Part shown: in pieces, positions 27,216-39,659 of the stretch
Layout of the letters: each line of letters starts with the position of its first letter
Position numbering within the stretch: the first letter of the stretch is position 1
DNA from: Rhipicephalus microplus
Taxonomy: Eukaryota; Arthropoda; Arachnida; Ixodida; Ixodidae
Direction: 5' to 3'
NCBI RefSeq assembly: GCF_043290135.1
Contig: NC_134710.1
Span: forward strand, 2,157,821-2,221,820
Length of the DNA: 64,000 bases
Notes under the pieces: model-generated
Database searches by the model: none
What the model was told of the DNA's origin: nothing
What the model saw: the letters and a program-made list of their open reading frames with translations, nothing else
Position numbers and translations under genes: made by a program

Positions 27216-30200
27216 TTTTAGCTTCTTTTACTTTTGGTGACTTCTTCAAATGATGTCAAATATTCACAGGCCACTTCCTGCTTATGAAATTCTTGTAGCC
27301 GTGGTTTAATGTTTTGTGAGTCCTTATTTCCAATAGTGTCCCTTGAATACACGGGATTGAATAAATGCATCTAAATATTATTACAGAAAATGTCTATAAA
27401 GGCAACGTTTTGAGAAGTGAACATTTCTGCATCAATGCAACGCTGTCGATCTCATAAGGGCAAGTGAACACCCCAAAACAATGTTTGCAGTGATTTCCTT
27501 CCTTTGGGAACTTCCAATGGCTTCGAGCCTCTTCGTGCCTCTGAACTTCCGCCTCGTTTGGTACTTGATTTCTATGCCCGTCGTCATAAGAAACGTGATG
27601 TAGTCAAATACAACTTGTCCTATCCACGATTGTTTATAATTTTCACATTGATTCGAATATTGGATTCAACGTTTGCACATTATGTCCACATGTGAGTTTT
27701 CAATTTAAGCTGCATTTAGAGATTGACACTTTTACACTACGTGTATATAACTGTTTTCTGTGCAAAACATGCAACGAGAAAGCATTTAATTCGTGTCGAT
27801 CGGGCTTCGTCTCACTGTGAAATCAGTCAGCTTAACATTCGACTCTTGAGAAACACGAACAAAATTTTACAAAGATTACCGAAATTTTATGGCTCTATTG
27901 CCCAAGCGGCCAGCGGACCTGCAAAGAAGGCACGAGCGCATTCCGCTTGCATGCAAAGTGGGAAAGGGGGGCTTCTGCGGCAAGCTGCCTCCTCTCAATT
28001 TTTTATCCTTTTCTTTTATTCGGGCACCTCACCAGTGATGTCATAAAAGAAATTTTCTGTTCATGATTTCTTTCTAGTAAGATGCCCGGCAACCGCCAGT
28101 GGTAAAAGTGGCGCTTCCGCTGCCGGGAGCAATACATGGAAGGTATTGGGAGTTTCCGCCCGCTGATTATACTGTGGAATACTAAAAGAACCTATGCACT
28201 GTCACTATGCCACCTGTCTTCCCAGCTCTTCCTCAAAAAACAAGCAACCATGATAGATGTACTATATGACATCATAACTGACCTGACAGGTGATAGTTGA
28301 TGTGACTCTCCTGGCTACAGCGCCAAGTATTTCACGTGCAGTGTGCTTGCCAAGTAGATTGGCTGCATTTTACACTTTGAGGTGGTGAAAGTCGGAGAGG
28401 AAACTTGCAGTGCTACTTGTATACTGTTCTAGTGCTAACAAGAGATATCTTGCTACACTTTTGCTCACAGTCAGCCAATGTCCCCTACAGTGTCTCCATG
28501 GAAAAGTAAGACTTGCTAAATGTTTGACTGCTGTGAAGAATCTAGACATCCACATACGCGCGGTGACAACAAATATCATGTGTTTGTGCAAAATTTGTAA
28601 GTAAATCTAAGAAACATCAACTTAATAAAAGTACGTTTATGTGACAGCGTTAATAAATTACTGTTTCAAGAAGGAATGTTGGAGGCAAGGGGGAATGGGA
28701 GTTTTATCACTCTTGTAGAAAGCACTGTGTGTGCCCATGACATCAGTACCAAGAGACTTGCTAGGCATAATTTTTCCCAGATCGACATCCCATTGTCAAG
28801 CTATACTGCCACAAGCGCAAGCCAAACATGCCAAACTGGTATGATGTTTGGCACGTTGATAATAGTAAGTATGTGTACTTTTCATTAAGTTAGTGTGGCA
28901 CATGTACAGTAATTCGGCCCATTATCATGAATTACGCAAGAAGGCTGATATTTACACAGGAGTAACATCTTAAAAACTGGCTTGTTAACTTTTAATCATG
29001 AAAGACGGACTTTCAACTAACAAGTTTCCTCTTGCATGCATGGCCTAAATACAATATTGAAGACAACCAGCAACAACATACTAGCTTATAAGACATCGTA
29101 GAACTAGTGTAACTTTTCAAAAACTTCTACCGAACATTTTCTCAAATACTTGTATTTCATTCATATTTGTAGCGAAAAAAAGACAGGCCCAGACACAATT
29201 AAAAACTCATACACAGTACGAGCACTGGTGTTACATTTGTGTTCCTTATGTTTAACACAAGTGACTCGAACCAACTAGCCCCCTTCACCGCTTTGCCTGC
29301 TCAGACATGTTTTGACATTACAAGCAAGCGCATACCCAAATACATTAGGTGAAGACATCGATCTCAGAAAAACAATTCTCTTTTACTGTTCACTATTACA
29401 AATGGCGCTGAGACCATTTCTGTGAACTGAGCTCTGTTATGCTATCACATCAAAAGCAAGTCCCTGTAGTGTACATAAAAATCCGATACCTGGCCGTGTA
29501 GTCTAAATAAGTTAAAGGATCGGGCATGTAGTCTGAGGGTGGTAGGTTTGGTTACTGCAGGTAAAAAAATGTTTTTGTCTTTGTTTTTTTTTCACACTTA
29601 TTTCACAATTACTACTACAGTACCAATGAAAGGCCACCATTAACATCATATGCACCTTCCTTGGCTTCTGTATCAACTAGTTTTCAATAATTTCATTTAA
29701 AGAGGCTTGAAGGTAACTCTTTGCTTTCTGTAATGTCACCACTGCAGAGGAGCTTTCAGCTATTGTAGCTAGTATTCACAGTTCAAAAAAGGGGGTGCGC
29801 ATCTGGTAAAAAATGTTGGCTGTTAATTGAACAAATGCGCTTCTAACAAACTGTGCCACTTCAGAAGACAAGCAATGGCAAGGAAATAGTTAAAAGAAAA
29901 AATTCTTCTGAACAAGCATGCAATCAATATATGCTGAAAGCGAAGCCTGAAGGGAAATATAATGCTGTAACTACGCCACATCATGCATGCTTCTCATGTT
30001 AGTGGCCATCACCAGCTGCACTAAATTATTTTTTTATTGTCACACAACCTGTCATCCCCCTCAAAAGTTTGTATTTGTACCAGTCATAAGGTAGGTTGAC
30101 CTACTATCAAGTAACTACGGTAATTACTTTTATCTTGTAATGTATCTTGGCACAATAGTGACTTCGTCTCTCGTCACCATGCAGGATATGTTAAGCGCTG

Positions 30201-30324
30201 TTGGAACATGTCATGAACATCCGCGAACTCTCATCACATAAGGAGAGCTTTACAAACAATGAGGCAGGAAAGCCGTGGTATATATCTCTCACCTATTACC
30301 TCGAATCAGTGACATGCATTTATT
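27216..30324. other. Intergenic, nothing recognised
   Basis: About 3.1 kb of AT-rich DNA with short frames only. A small dyad (GATGCCCGGCAACCGCC and the inverse GCTGCCGGGAGC) lies at 28081-28131. I found no conserved protein motif, splice-bounded exon or repeat family in it. Confidence 0.5.
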
Positions 30325-30575
30325 CTGATGTTGTTGGTTGAGTTCAATTCCCCAAAACCGCGATGCAATAATAGTGAGATACGCTATAGTGAAATGTGAC
30401 GAGAATTTCGGTCACATAATGTTCTTGAACATGCACTTCAATCAAAGTACAAGGCCTGGACCATTTTCGCCTCCACTGAAAATAGAGCCGCCATGGCCGA
30501 GATTTGATACAGCGTCCTTCGGGTTATCAGATCCCTACCACAACAACTACACCACCGTGGTGGGTAGTCACGAAT
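30325..30575 (-). repeat. Diverged full-length SINE
   Basis: Minus-strand copy. The plus strand reads GTTGAGTTCAATTCCCCAAA, then TTCTTGAACATGCACTTCAA, CATTTTCGCCTCCACTGAAA and finally CACCACCGTGGTGGGT, the reverse of the A-box end. Divergence from the other copies is high, so it is an old insertion. Confidence 0.75.
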
Positions 30576-30639
30576 ACTTAGCACAGCTTCAAAAGCTTAC
30601 CGTCAAACTGGCATAAAATCTATTTTCACACGTGTGTGC

Positions 30640-31170
30640 TCTGGCTGGCAGCACACAGACAGCCACTGTGTGAATCGAGCGAGAGAGCTACACTGGAATG
30701 AAGCAACGTCGAAAGCTCAGTGAAGCAGAGAGATTGCAACCGTAGAGACGCCACAGTTGAAGGCTTCTCACGGTAGTGAAAGCGGCAACGTCAAAAGGTC
30801 AGTTAAGCAGAGAGACTGCAAACATAACGACAACGCAGTTGAAGTCTTCCGACAAAAGTGCGATGCAACAACTGTTCTTGGCAGTCGGGCAATCATGCAA
30901 CTGTGGCTGATTTGTGGAAAGTTCCATTAAATGTTATTTTAACGTGTATGCTTTACGGCTGGCAGCACACAGAGAGTCACTGGGTGAATCGAATGAGAGC
31001 CACATTTGACTGAAGAAACTGCCTTCCTCGCAGTCGGGCAACAATGCAAGCATGATTGCTTTTTGTGAAGTGCCATGAAATGTTCTTTTTACATGTGTCA
31101 TACGGCTAGCAGCACACTGAGAGCCACTGTGTGAATCGAGCGAGAAAGCGACATCTTATTTTTGCGTCTG
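30640..31170 (+). repeat. Complex degenerate tandem repeats
   Basis: GGCTGGCAGCACACAGACAG...TGTGAATCGAGCGAGAGAGC occurs at about 30643, 30958 and 31104 (last copy GGCTAGCAGCACACTGAG). Between the first two, an approximately 80-bp unit containing CAACGTCGAAAGCTCAGTGA and GCAGAGAGATTGCAACC is present twice (about 30708 and 30789). No coding sequence. Confidence 0.7.
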
Positions 31171-31621
31171 TGTGCAACGGGAAGCAGCTCTAAAGAGTTA
31201 AATATAGTTAAGATGGCATCACAAGTTTGACAGAATGACTAGATGGGAGTATTTGGGAAATGCCCATCGTTTCTTGTTTCTGTGAGCCTTGAAAGGAAAT
31301 GCTCAATCATATTTAAAGCCTTCGTATAATGCTTCTGTTTGGCGATTGTGCACCTACTTTTAAACTGTTGAATTATGATATATTCTACAATCATTATCAT
31401 AAGCCATGCGATAAGCAAGCCGTACATATTATTTTCATAAAAAAATCACCTACAGAGCACAACTATTTTGGACCGAAAGAATGCATAATAAATCCATTGA
31501 AATAAAATCAAACCTGTCCAAAACAGGTCATCCTAAAAGGAAATGAATGCTGAAATCATTTATGCGCTGATATAACTGATGCGTAGTTGAAAGCACGGGT
31601 AGCTTGCCGTTTAATTTCAAG
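31171..31621. other. Intergenic, nothing recognised
   Basis: AT-rich sequence without plausible genes between the tandem repeats and the TTAA-flanked element. Confidence 0.5.
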
Positions 31622-33632
31622 TTAAAGGGCCAGTCAACAGGCTCCGACGTTCTTTTTACACCCCCCAAACAAGCTTGGTCATTCGTGCAGTAGACCGGAA
31701 TGATCACGTTTTTTTTTTTTTTTTTTAATATTATAGAGCTGCGCGCTACGCACAGCCTCCATTTTGGAAAACGATTCCCACGCCCTTTCCAACACCCGAC
31801 CAATCTCCTTGCACGCGCAGTGACGACTACTCGCCGATCGGCGGCGTGATGCAGCACGCGGCTCTTCGATTGGTCTAAACCAGGTCTTAAGAAACAGTAG
31901 TGAAGTACACGAGAGTATCTGTTCTCACCCACAGCTACGACAGAGCTAGTCAATCGTATCAGTTGCGAAACTTCCCATAGGCGCCGTGCATTGAAATCGA
32001 GACACTTCACCGACACAGTCTTTGGGAGTGAGCAGATCGTGCCGCCACCTATTGATAGTCACACCTACTACTAGGCACATTATTTGTGTTTTGTGTTGCT
32101 GCTCCCAGATGGTGCGGATGTCTGCTTCTAAAAATTTGAACTCCAGAAAAGTTGGGCCAGGTCCATGTCAGGGTTTTGGAACGCATGGTGATAGTTTTAC
32201 ATAGTGTGCACGTGCATCACGCAGCGCCCCTTTGTCACTTCTAAAATGCGCCACCGACATGCCTGGGTACCTACTGACTCCGTCGCCTACCGCTGCGCTG
32301 TTGTTTCCTCGTGCTTGCGCTCGTTCATTTTTGCCTCACGATTCAAGTTTGAGGGCTGTTAGTGAGGCAAGTTGATTTAGTAGTCCCCGAAAGAGGAGCG
32401 TTTCTTCGAGGTGTTTCTTCGCCGAAAGTTATTACGTAAAATTTAGAACGCACATTGCGATTTTCTGAAAAGTACCGGCGTGTTTGGCTGGCGCGGATTA
32501 ACAGAAAAACTACTTGAGCAAACTTGGTGATATTTGCGTCTTCAGGTCTGACTTCATTCTGGGTAAGTGCCATAGCGAAGCACTTACCTGCAAACAGGGA
32601 TAGCTAACCAAGATACTGTACATACAAACTTGTCTGCGACAACTGCGTGCACAATCTGCGTGTCAGGGAGGTGGTTAAAATTGTGATGGCGATCGCGGAA
32701 ATTCGGGTATTTCATTGAAACAAACTGTGAAAATGGATGCGAAACAATATTAGTTCACTTTGAAGTAAAGCCGATCGGCTTAAGTTTGGGGGGGTCAGGA
32801 TTTTGAAAAATTGGTCAATTAATTAATTCCCTGACACGGTCTCCATCAATTTCAGGGACTCCACTGTACATTAGTGTGCGAAAAATTAAAATGCAACTTG
32901 AAAAAGGTGTCAAAACATACGCAAAAAAAGTGACAACCAACATTACCGCGGCACGCACCACGCGAAGTCTCTACCTGCCTCGCATAACATTTTCCTCGGC
33001 TGTTTCCACAAATTTCAAAGAGGCTCAACATCAGCACTGTTTAACACACTTGGGGAGGGGGTGCGCTGCTACTTTGGTGGCGTAAGCCGCAGCAATATAT
33101 TAATCTTAATAATATATCACTTGTAAACTTTAAACTTGCCTAGCTCTGCACGACTCGTTTTCGAAGGGAGCTGCTGCGCTTCGCTCATCCACTCTTAAAA
33201 TTGCGGCTCGAGAGACTTTGGGCTTTCACTTGTTTTTGGGCCACGCAATTTGTAGTGTTTGTAGTGAAAGCGAGATAATGGGGCGTGGAGCATGGAAGCT
33301 TGGGCAAGTTGGTAGGACATGGGACCTCGAGATAATGGGACCTCGTAGGTCGTGGCGGGTAGCCCGTGTACGCGGTGGCTGGAGTACGTGTCGCACATCT
33401 TGATTTTCTGGTCTTGTATCGAGTGAACAAACGAGGCCTTCGTGATCTGATGACCTCGTTAAAGTACGACAACGAAAAACCCCAATGCTTCTATTTCGAC
33501 ATCGTACGCAGCAACAGACTAGCCCCCAACAAACCGCGCTGCAGCACGCGAACTGCCGTAGGTACGCAGGGAGGTACCCGGGCATGGTGGGAGAGGGCGA
33601 CAATGGTGGAAGTGACATCACATGAACATTAT

Positions 33633-33705
33633 GTATAGCGCGAGAACAGAACGACGACCCAGAAACAAGAAGGACACGAAGGACACGAGCGCTATCTTCC
33701 AACTG
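33633..33705 (+). repeat. Short palindromic dispersed repeat
   Basis: TATAGCGCGAGAACAGAACG, then GACACGAGCGCTATC at the other side, related to the hairpin at 5508-5583. Its ends are inverse to each other (TATAGCGC / GCGCTATC). It appears to be a small palindromic MITE-like unit. Confidence 0.5.
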
Positions 33706-33789
33706 CAGGTTTGCTGCAAATCATTGTCGGTTGCAAATCGAGCGACTGGGCTGCGGAGAAGCATCGGCACCGGGTAAACGGAGAATGAG

Positions 33790-33960
33790 TGATTCTTAAG
33801 AGAGAGAAAAGAAGAGAAAAGTGAGCCCCGTTATTGTCTGCTTCAGTGAGCGACACCGCCACAGTAGCTCACAAGGGATGGGGGTGAGGAGGGATATAAA
33901 AGGTAGGAGTAAAGGCGTAGTAAAGAGGAAGAAGAAGGGACAACAAACTGAGGGGATAGG
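33790..33960 (-). other. Possible LINE 3'-UTR remnant
   Basis: On the minus strand the segment reads CCCTCCTCACCCCCATCCCT, GAGCTACTGTGGCGGTGTCG and a pyrimidine-rich end, resembling in layout the 3' UTR at 61.3-61.5 kb (CCCCTCACCCCTTTCCCC, then GGGTAGCCAGCC). I rely on resemblance of composition and spacing only. Confidence 0.3.
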
Positions 33961-34537
33961 AGAGATAGGAAAGATGGAAGCACGGTCACTGGAGTCCGAG
34001 GACGGGGCACACTTGCGAAAGCTCTTGTCGGCGTCTGTAGATGTCGTAGAGCAAGTCCAGTAAATCAGAGCTACACTGTCGTCGAAGGTCGTCGGCGTCA
34101 GGAGGTGACTTCGGGCGAGCCCAGTCGGCCAGAGCTACGCTGACGCCGGAGATCGCAAGCGCGCGGGCGCACAACCGGTCGACACGGAATCCAGCAAGCG
34201 ACTCGTTAACGGAGAACAACCAGGCATCGCAGCAAGCGGAAGTGCGTTGCGACTGATTAAGTTCGCCGATGACGTCAATCGCTGACGTCTTCTCACATTA
34301 TCGAAGTGGGTGGAGTCACGACGACGAGCCACGGCTTTTCCTTACTCTGAAAGAGAAGGGCGGCGACACCATGCGAAACTTTTAAATCAGCTGAGCCCGA
34401 TGTTCTAGCCCGAGTAACTTCATCATTACAGCACGTATTCGCAATATTTTTGTGACAGCATTTTCACAAAGTAAAGATGCACATATTTCTATTTACAACA
34501 ATTTTTTGGACCATGAGGTTGTTTACTGGCCCTTTAA

Positions 34538-37500
34538 CACGTAAAGACATTTACGTGCCCACTGAGGTATATCGGAAGCTCACGTAGTCGGCTGACGGGG
34601 ACTGCTTCCGGATGACGGTCTGGCGGAAACTACAATCAATTACGCAGCAGTTCATGAAACGCTGTGTCCTGCAGAAACAAAGTTTCATAGTTTCTCGTCT
34701 TGTCCCTGTTTTATTGGGCAGCGAAGTAAGTGGATCATGGCTGTGGGACGTAAAAAAAAAATTTGTTCTCAATTCCTCCCCCGTCTCGAATTCTGCCAAT
34801 GCGTGCTTAAATAAGATCCCTAGATGTTTCACCTAGGGACCTTAGCTTGAATTGGTCTGAGACACCCTCTGCAGGTGCAATAATCTTGCGTGATGTTCTC
34901 GCTGCCATAGACCTGGTGAGAAAGAAACGCATGCGAAAAGGTTTATTTTAGATCACGACTGATGGAACGCTTCAATGAACCTTAATAATTACTACCTCGC
35001 CATGTACCGTTCGCAGTTTTGAGAAATCCAATGCGAGGTCAATTAGCACTTTTCTAATTTCATGGGTTCATTAGTGAAGGGTCGAACTGAGTTACGTAGC
35101 ATTTTGCCGTAAACACAAGTAGCCACCCAGCCGCGTAGCACACTTGATAGGATCCATTTTGTACGTCATTTGGTTAGTTCGTCCTTATTAAACTGGCGCA
35201 AGGCACCATGGAGGACCGGCCACTTCTGGTGTACAGCCGTTTTCTGGTGTGGCATGGACTGGTATGTTTTCGCAAGACCCGGGCTGGTGTGATTTGGTTA
35301 TAACCGGGCTGGTGTGTTTTTGCATGACGGGTCCTCGTAAATTCTTTCTCTTTCCGTAATTAAATGTATTGTGGATGAAAACATGCACTTTTACGTGCCC
35401 ATGGACAAAAATAGGAGCTTGCACAATAATGTAGGACTGAAAATGACTTTTGTGTTTATTTTTTTCTTTTCTTGTCTCAGCTTGAGCTTTCAGTTGACCT
35501 GCGTTGCTTCCTTTTCCACAAGGCTTCAGGCAGCACTGCAGGACATAGAAAACACGAACAATTCAATACAACATTCCCCAATTTGATGAATGAATTTAAA
35601 TGTTTGTCGCAGATGTGTGCTCTTACTTTTAGAAAAAAAATGGGATTCTGCTAATATTCGAACTTTCAAATCGTTTTCAATTAGCACTTGCTAGTCGATT
35701 ATATTTCATTGAAAGTTTTAATATTAGAACTTCCAGAAGATAACAGTCAATGCCCAATTGACTGTGGCCCCTTCAGATTTTTTTATTGCTTTACCCTATT
35801 ACATTCTCACTTTGCGGCAAAGATGCTTTTCAAGCTAAGGTAGCATTTGCATTGATTCGAGAAAATGCTGGTTTCAACGTCGAGATGCACTGTGCCGTTA
35901 CAGTCACCCCTTCATTTTTTTATTATGCTTCACCGCTTTGTTGGCTACGCTACGGGTATAATCAGACTGATTCACGAAAGCACTGGTTCAAACCTTCATG
36001 GCAGGGGTGGAAGCAACAATTATAGTTTCAGGCCTAAAGGTTCGAAAAAAATTGCACGAACCTTCTCACTATAAGCTATTTCAAATGTGTTTATACACAG
36101 ACATCTGCAGGGCAGATCAGGAACTCTAAATTTGAAAGGAGTACGCCCTAGTCTACCAAATCAGAAGAGCCTCCACAAAAGTCTACGTGGGGGAGGGGAT
36201 ATATGGGGAACCTGTTAAGTGTAAACTGCTGTCGACACCACATTGGTTGCACCAAATTTGATAAATACCATCCGGTCTGCAATGCTTCATCCCTTTGATA
36301 AAACAAGGGAGCATCTTTCCTCCAGATTTTAACCAACCTAGACAAAAAAAATGCCACATTCCTATCCTATAATAATGTGCTTAGAAATCTTTTGCAACTT
36401 TTCTTGTGTAACTTTACTTTGAAGTACTAAAAATATTCAACAAATATACAAAAATAATTGGTTCACACTCACACTTCAATATTGGAATTCGTTTCGCACA
36501 CAAAATTTTGCTGTTTGGACTGTTCTAAAAAATAAAGAACACAAATTCATTTCTGTTCATTAAGAAATGACCATCGCTGAACAACGTCAGTTGATTAAAA
36601 GCTATCTAAGGAAGCACTACCAGTAAACATACATTTGCAAAGACTCTTGTGTGCTTCTCATACAGCCTAACCAACTGAGGAACTCATTTTTAAAAGCAGG
36701 ACTATTCTTGAAACAAACCGCGACAAAGGAAAGGCTCACATATCATGGAACAGCAACGGCTGGAATGTCAGAACAATTATGGAACACAGTTGAGGTTTTC
36801 CTTCAGCAGACCACCACATACAATGGAGAACATGGAAAAGGTACATGCCACCTAAGTTTCAACACTACCACATTATTTCTGTATGCAATTATTGACAACA
36901 GCAAAGTATCGAATCCCTTCAGAATTCCCCCATCAGGCATGTACAGCCGTCCACAGCTTTAACGTGAACGCTCCGACGCGTGGCTTTGGCCCGCTTGAAC
37001 TGAGATCAGCGCCACCAAGCGTTCAACATCATATGCTTGCTGCCGTCAACAACAGATGTAGCGCACGTCAGCTTTATTAGTAAATCCATGTGTCTGCCCT
37101 ACCGGTGAGTCGACTGCACTCACTTGGCATTCCGTTTTATCCACGTTTCGCTCGTGGCTACGTTATCGCGCGTGCCCATGGCGCTCCTTGTTCTATGCTT
37201 ATCTCGACAATGAACCATTGCGTGCGGCAGCTTACCCACCTTATGAGTTTGAAGTCGTAGCAGGGAATCACATGTATAAATAAAAGACCACACGCATGCC
37301 CATGGTCTTTGTAAAAGCTTCACAATAATTAAGTCTCAAATGGGGTGACGTTGTTGATGACTTGATTCAATAATTAACAGACAGCGTCAATCGAACTGTT
37401 CTAGCAATTAAGAATGTGCCTTTATGTTCGGTTCACGCTGCACGAAAGATGTCGTACGTAGCGCAATGTTTGTGTTTGTTGTCAGCAAGGAAGGCGCATG

Positions 37501-37847
37501 AATACAACGCAAACAAAGCGTTTTTTAGGCGTAGTTATCGCATAAAAGCTTGAACTGTCATCTTATCCTAAATTTAAATAGTAGTACTGGCACGCTAAAG
37601 CCATGATCTTTTTACCCACTCAAATGTTGTGACCCAGGACCACATGTTCCGTGCAATGCGAACCAAGCACGAAAGCATGCTCTAAACTGCGAGAAAAGTT
37701 CGATTCACGCTGTCTGAAAATACTGAATCAGAACATGAACAACGCGACTGCATTTCAGACTTATTGTGCAACATTTACAAATGCAATGTATGGCTGAAGA
37801 ATCAACTGCGATTGTCAAGGGTGTTTGTTCGAGGAAGTTATTTCACT
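34538..37847. other. Intergenic; one short minisatellite
   Basis: No gene is recognised. Positions about 35222-35335 carry four to five imperfect copies of a unit of about 30 bp with a CGGGCTGGTGTGTTTT core. The rest is AT-rich with frames of at most about 100 codons showing no familiar motif. Confidence 0.5.
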
Positions 37848-37965
37848 GATATGTTCATGAAGGACGCCAAAGTGGAAGGCTTTGGGAATTTTCACCATGT
37901 GGTGTTCTTTAACGTGCACTTATAAATGATAATTACAACCACGCGAGCCTCAAACATTTTTGAAT
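37848..37965 (-). repeat. SINE fragment, diverged
   Basis: The plus strand reads GGACGCCAAAGTGGAAGGCT, TTTTCACCATGTGGTGTTCT and TTTAACGTGCACTTATAAAT, the inverse of the SINE middle. Both the tail and the tRNA-like head are missing or unrecognisable. Confidence 0.65.
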
Positions 37966-38422
37966 TCAGCGAATAGAACGTGTTCGAACTTTAAAAAGAT
38001 TTTGTGCCGTTGTGCGTGCGTATTCATATTCAATGCATGAGTGCCAAACAGTGCAGGTTATGCCCACACACACCTCAACTACTCTCACTGCTTCCTACAA
38101 ATGAAAAAGTAATTGGCACGAGAAAGTGGCCGGGGAAAGCTGATTTACAATGGAATGCGGATGCGGCAAAACGCGTTTTGAAGAGTTGGCTCTCGACGCC
38201 CTCATGTGGAGTGTGCTCTCACTGTATAGAAACAACTATATTTTACTCGCGGTGGCTACTTAGGTTGTAAAAGCAGGGAGCAAGCGAGCGCCTATAGACC
38301 AGCCGTGATCTACCATCTATCCGTCAATATGAGAACTGATCAGGTAATTGTGCATGTACCGAAACACATACTGCCAAACCATCTCATATTACTTTCCCGA
38401 TTCATCTTGTTGGCATCACTTA

Positions 38423-38504
38423 AAGGAGTACTGACACTAATTTTAAATATTTAGGGATTGTTGTTCTATAGAAGGAGATTGGTTATAAAGAGAGAGTTCT
38501 GTGT
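38423..38504 (+). repeat. Terminal part of a TTAAAGG-type MITE
   Basis: TTAAAGGAGTACTGACACTA at 38423 resembles the end of a MITE widely present in ticks. A matching inverted end, GTACACCTTTAA, lies at about 39199-39210, so the unit probably spans 38423-39210 including the SINE at 38703. Confidence 0.5.
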
Positions 38505-38702
38505 TTCCTGGAAAAGCATCGTATATATTATTAATATCTCTACCTTTAAAAAACTCTTTCAGTTTCGATATCAAGTAGGTGACTTCTTCGTGACATCACA
38601 AGGCAGTGTGACATTGTGGGAACTCGGCAATTTGCTCCTTACTAATAGCAGAAGGCGATCTGCTCGTGGTACATATAAAGGATGAGTGCATTGTCCCTAT
38701 TG

Positions 38703-38946
38703 CGCCCCACCGTGGTGGTCTATAGTGGCTAAAGTACCCGGCTGCTGACCCAAAGGTCGCGGGATTGAATCCCGGCTGTGGCGGCTGCATTTCCGTTGGA
38801 AGCGGAATTGTTGTAGGCCCGTGTACTCAAATGTGGGTGCACGTTAATGAACCCCAGGTGGTCTAAATTTCCGGAGCCCTCCACTACGACGTCTGTCATA
38901 ATCATATGGTGGTTTCGGGACGCTAAATCCCCCATATCAATGAATC
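38703..38946 (+). repeat. Full-length tRNA-derived SINE, clearest copy
   Basis: The head shows an A box (GTGGTCTATAGTGGCTAAAG) and a B box (GGGATTGAATCCCGGC). The body has TTGTAGGCCCGTGTACTCAA, GTGCACGTTAATGAACCCCA, GCCCTCCACTACGACGTC and CATATGGTGGTTTCGGGACG, with tail CATATCAAT. Flanks GTCCCTATTG (38693-38702) and GTGCTTATTG (38947-38956) are an imperfect 10-bp target duplication. The other arm of the inverted repeat has the unoccupied site near 45670-45680. Confidence 0.93.
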
Positions 38947-39205
38947 GTGCTTATTGACCATGCCAGTAATTTCTGTGATTTAGGCTGCATAGAAACTCCG
39001 TTTGTAAACTCGGAGGAACCTTCTTGACTCGTCACGATAATGTCCACTTCATTGCTTGCTAATACTCAGCAACAAAACTTGATAATCATAGTAACTGGTT
39101 TATGCATGCTGGCTTACTCTTCTGTGGTAAGCGGTAATACTACTTTCATAACGAGGAAACTAAATATGTCCCTTTTGCGATGTCTCAAAATTGTCTTAGT
39201 ACACC

Positions 39206-39659
39206 TTTAAACGACACTAAAGCCGGAATCATTTCTCATGGATTCGTCAAGTACAATTTCTTAATCCAGGAAATACCACTTGTACCACGACACGACGCTT
39301 GGTAAATGAGAAAACGCGCAAAAAGTAAATGTGGGTGAAGATGCCGTCTTGATTTCTAGCACGAAACCACGCATCATGAAATTTAAATGCGTGTACTGGG
39401 TCTTACTTGGATATTAATTCACAAAAGCAAAATACACTGTCATCATCGGTGTGATGGACCTAAGATACGAAGTTTCAGAAATATTCATCAAGCCAATGTT
39501 GCGATAATATAACACATTTTCAAAATTTCTACATCACGAAATTTAAAATAAACCTCAACCCTGAATTTCTCCGCTGATAATGAACTTGTGTCATGAGAGG
39601 TCTCGTTGTGCAGCGTGTCAGTTTAAACAGAGACATTGGTTATTCTCAGTGTACCTCAA
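39206..39659. repeat. MITE-like unit, ends TTTAA...ACACTAAAG, left copy
   Basis: Starts CTTTAAACGACACTAAAGCC and ends with the inverse motif GTGTACCTCAAAG. It is the counterpart of 44957-45418 in the other arm. The TTAA-flanked TTAAAGGxACACTAAAG terminus is typical of abundant short DNA-transposon derivatives in ticks. Confidence 0.6.

Larger units (their letters stand above)
31622..34537. mobile_element. DNA-transposon-like unit flanked by TTAA, termini AGGGCCAGT
   Basis: The left end TTAAAGGGCCAGTCAACAGG (31622 on) and, on the minus strand, the right end TTAAAGGGCCAGTAAACAAC (34537 down) form terminal inverted repeats of about 20 bp with few mismatches. TTAA at each boundary fits a TTAA target duplication as used by Kolobok and piggyBac superfamilies; ends starting AGGG are more like Kolobok. 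The 2.9-kb interior is GC-rich near both ends and holds no recognisable transposase, so it is non-autonomous or decayed. Inside are a LINE-like 3'-UTR stretch (about 33790-33960) and the small hairpin repeat at 33633-33705. Two solo ends of separate copies would be an alternative. Confidence 0.6.

Noticed and set aside
33226..33702. 158-codon minus-strand ORF in the TTAA-flanked element
   Set aside because: No transposase motif; overlaps the small palindromic repeat; three other frames are equally open there.
34135..34332. THAP-like start (MPGCSPLTS) in the TTAA-flanked element
   Set aside because: Only the first residues resemble a THAP domain; the C2CH spacing is not found.
38703..38790. 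tRNA gene suggested by the A and B boxes
   Set aside because: The boxes belong to the SINE head; there is no cloverleaf with an acceptor stem, and the SINE body follows directly.
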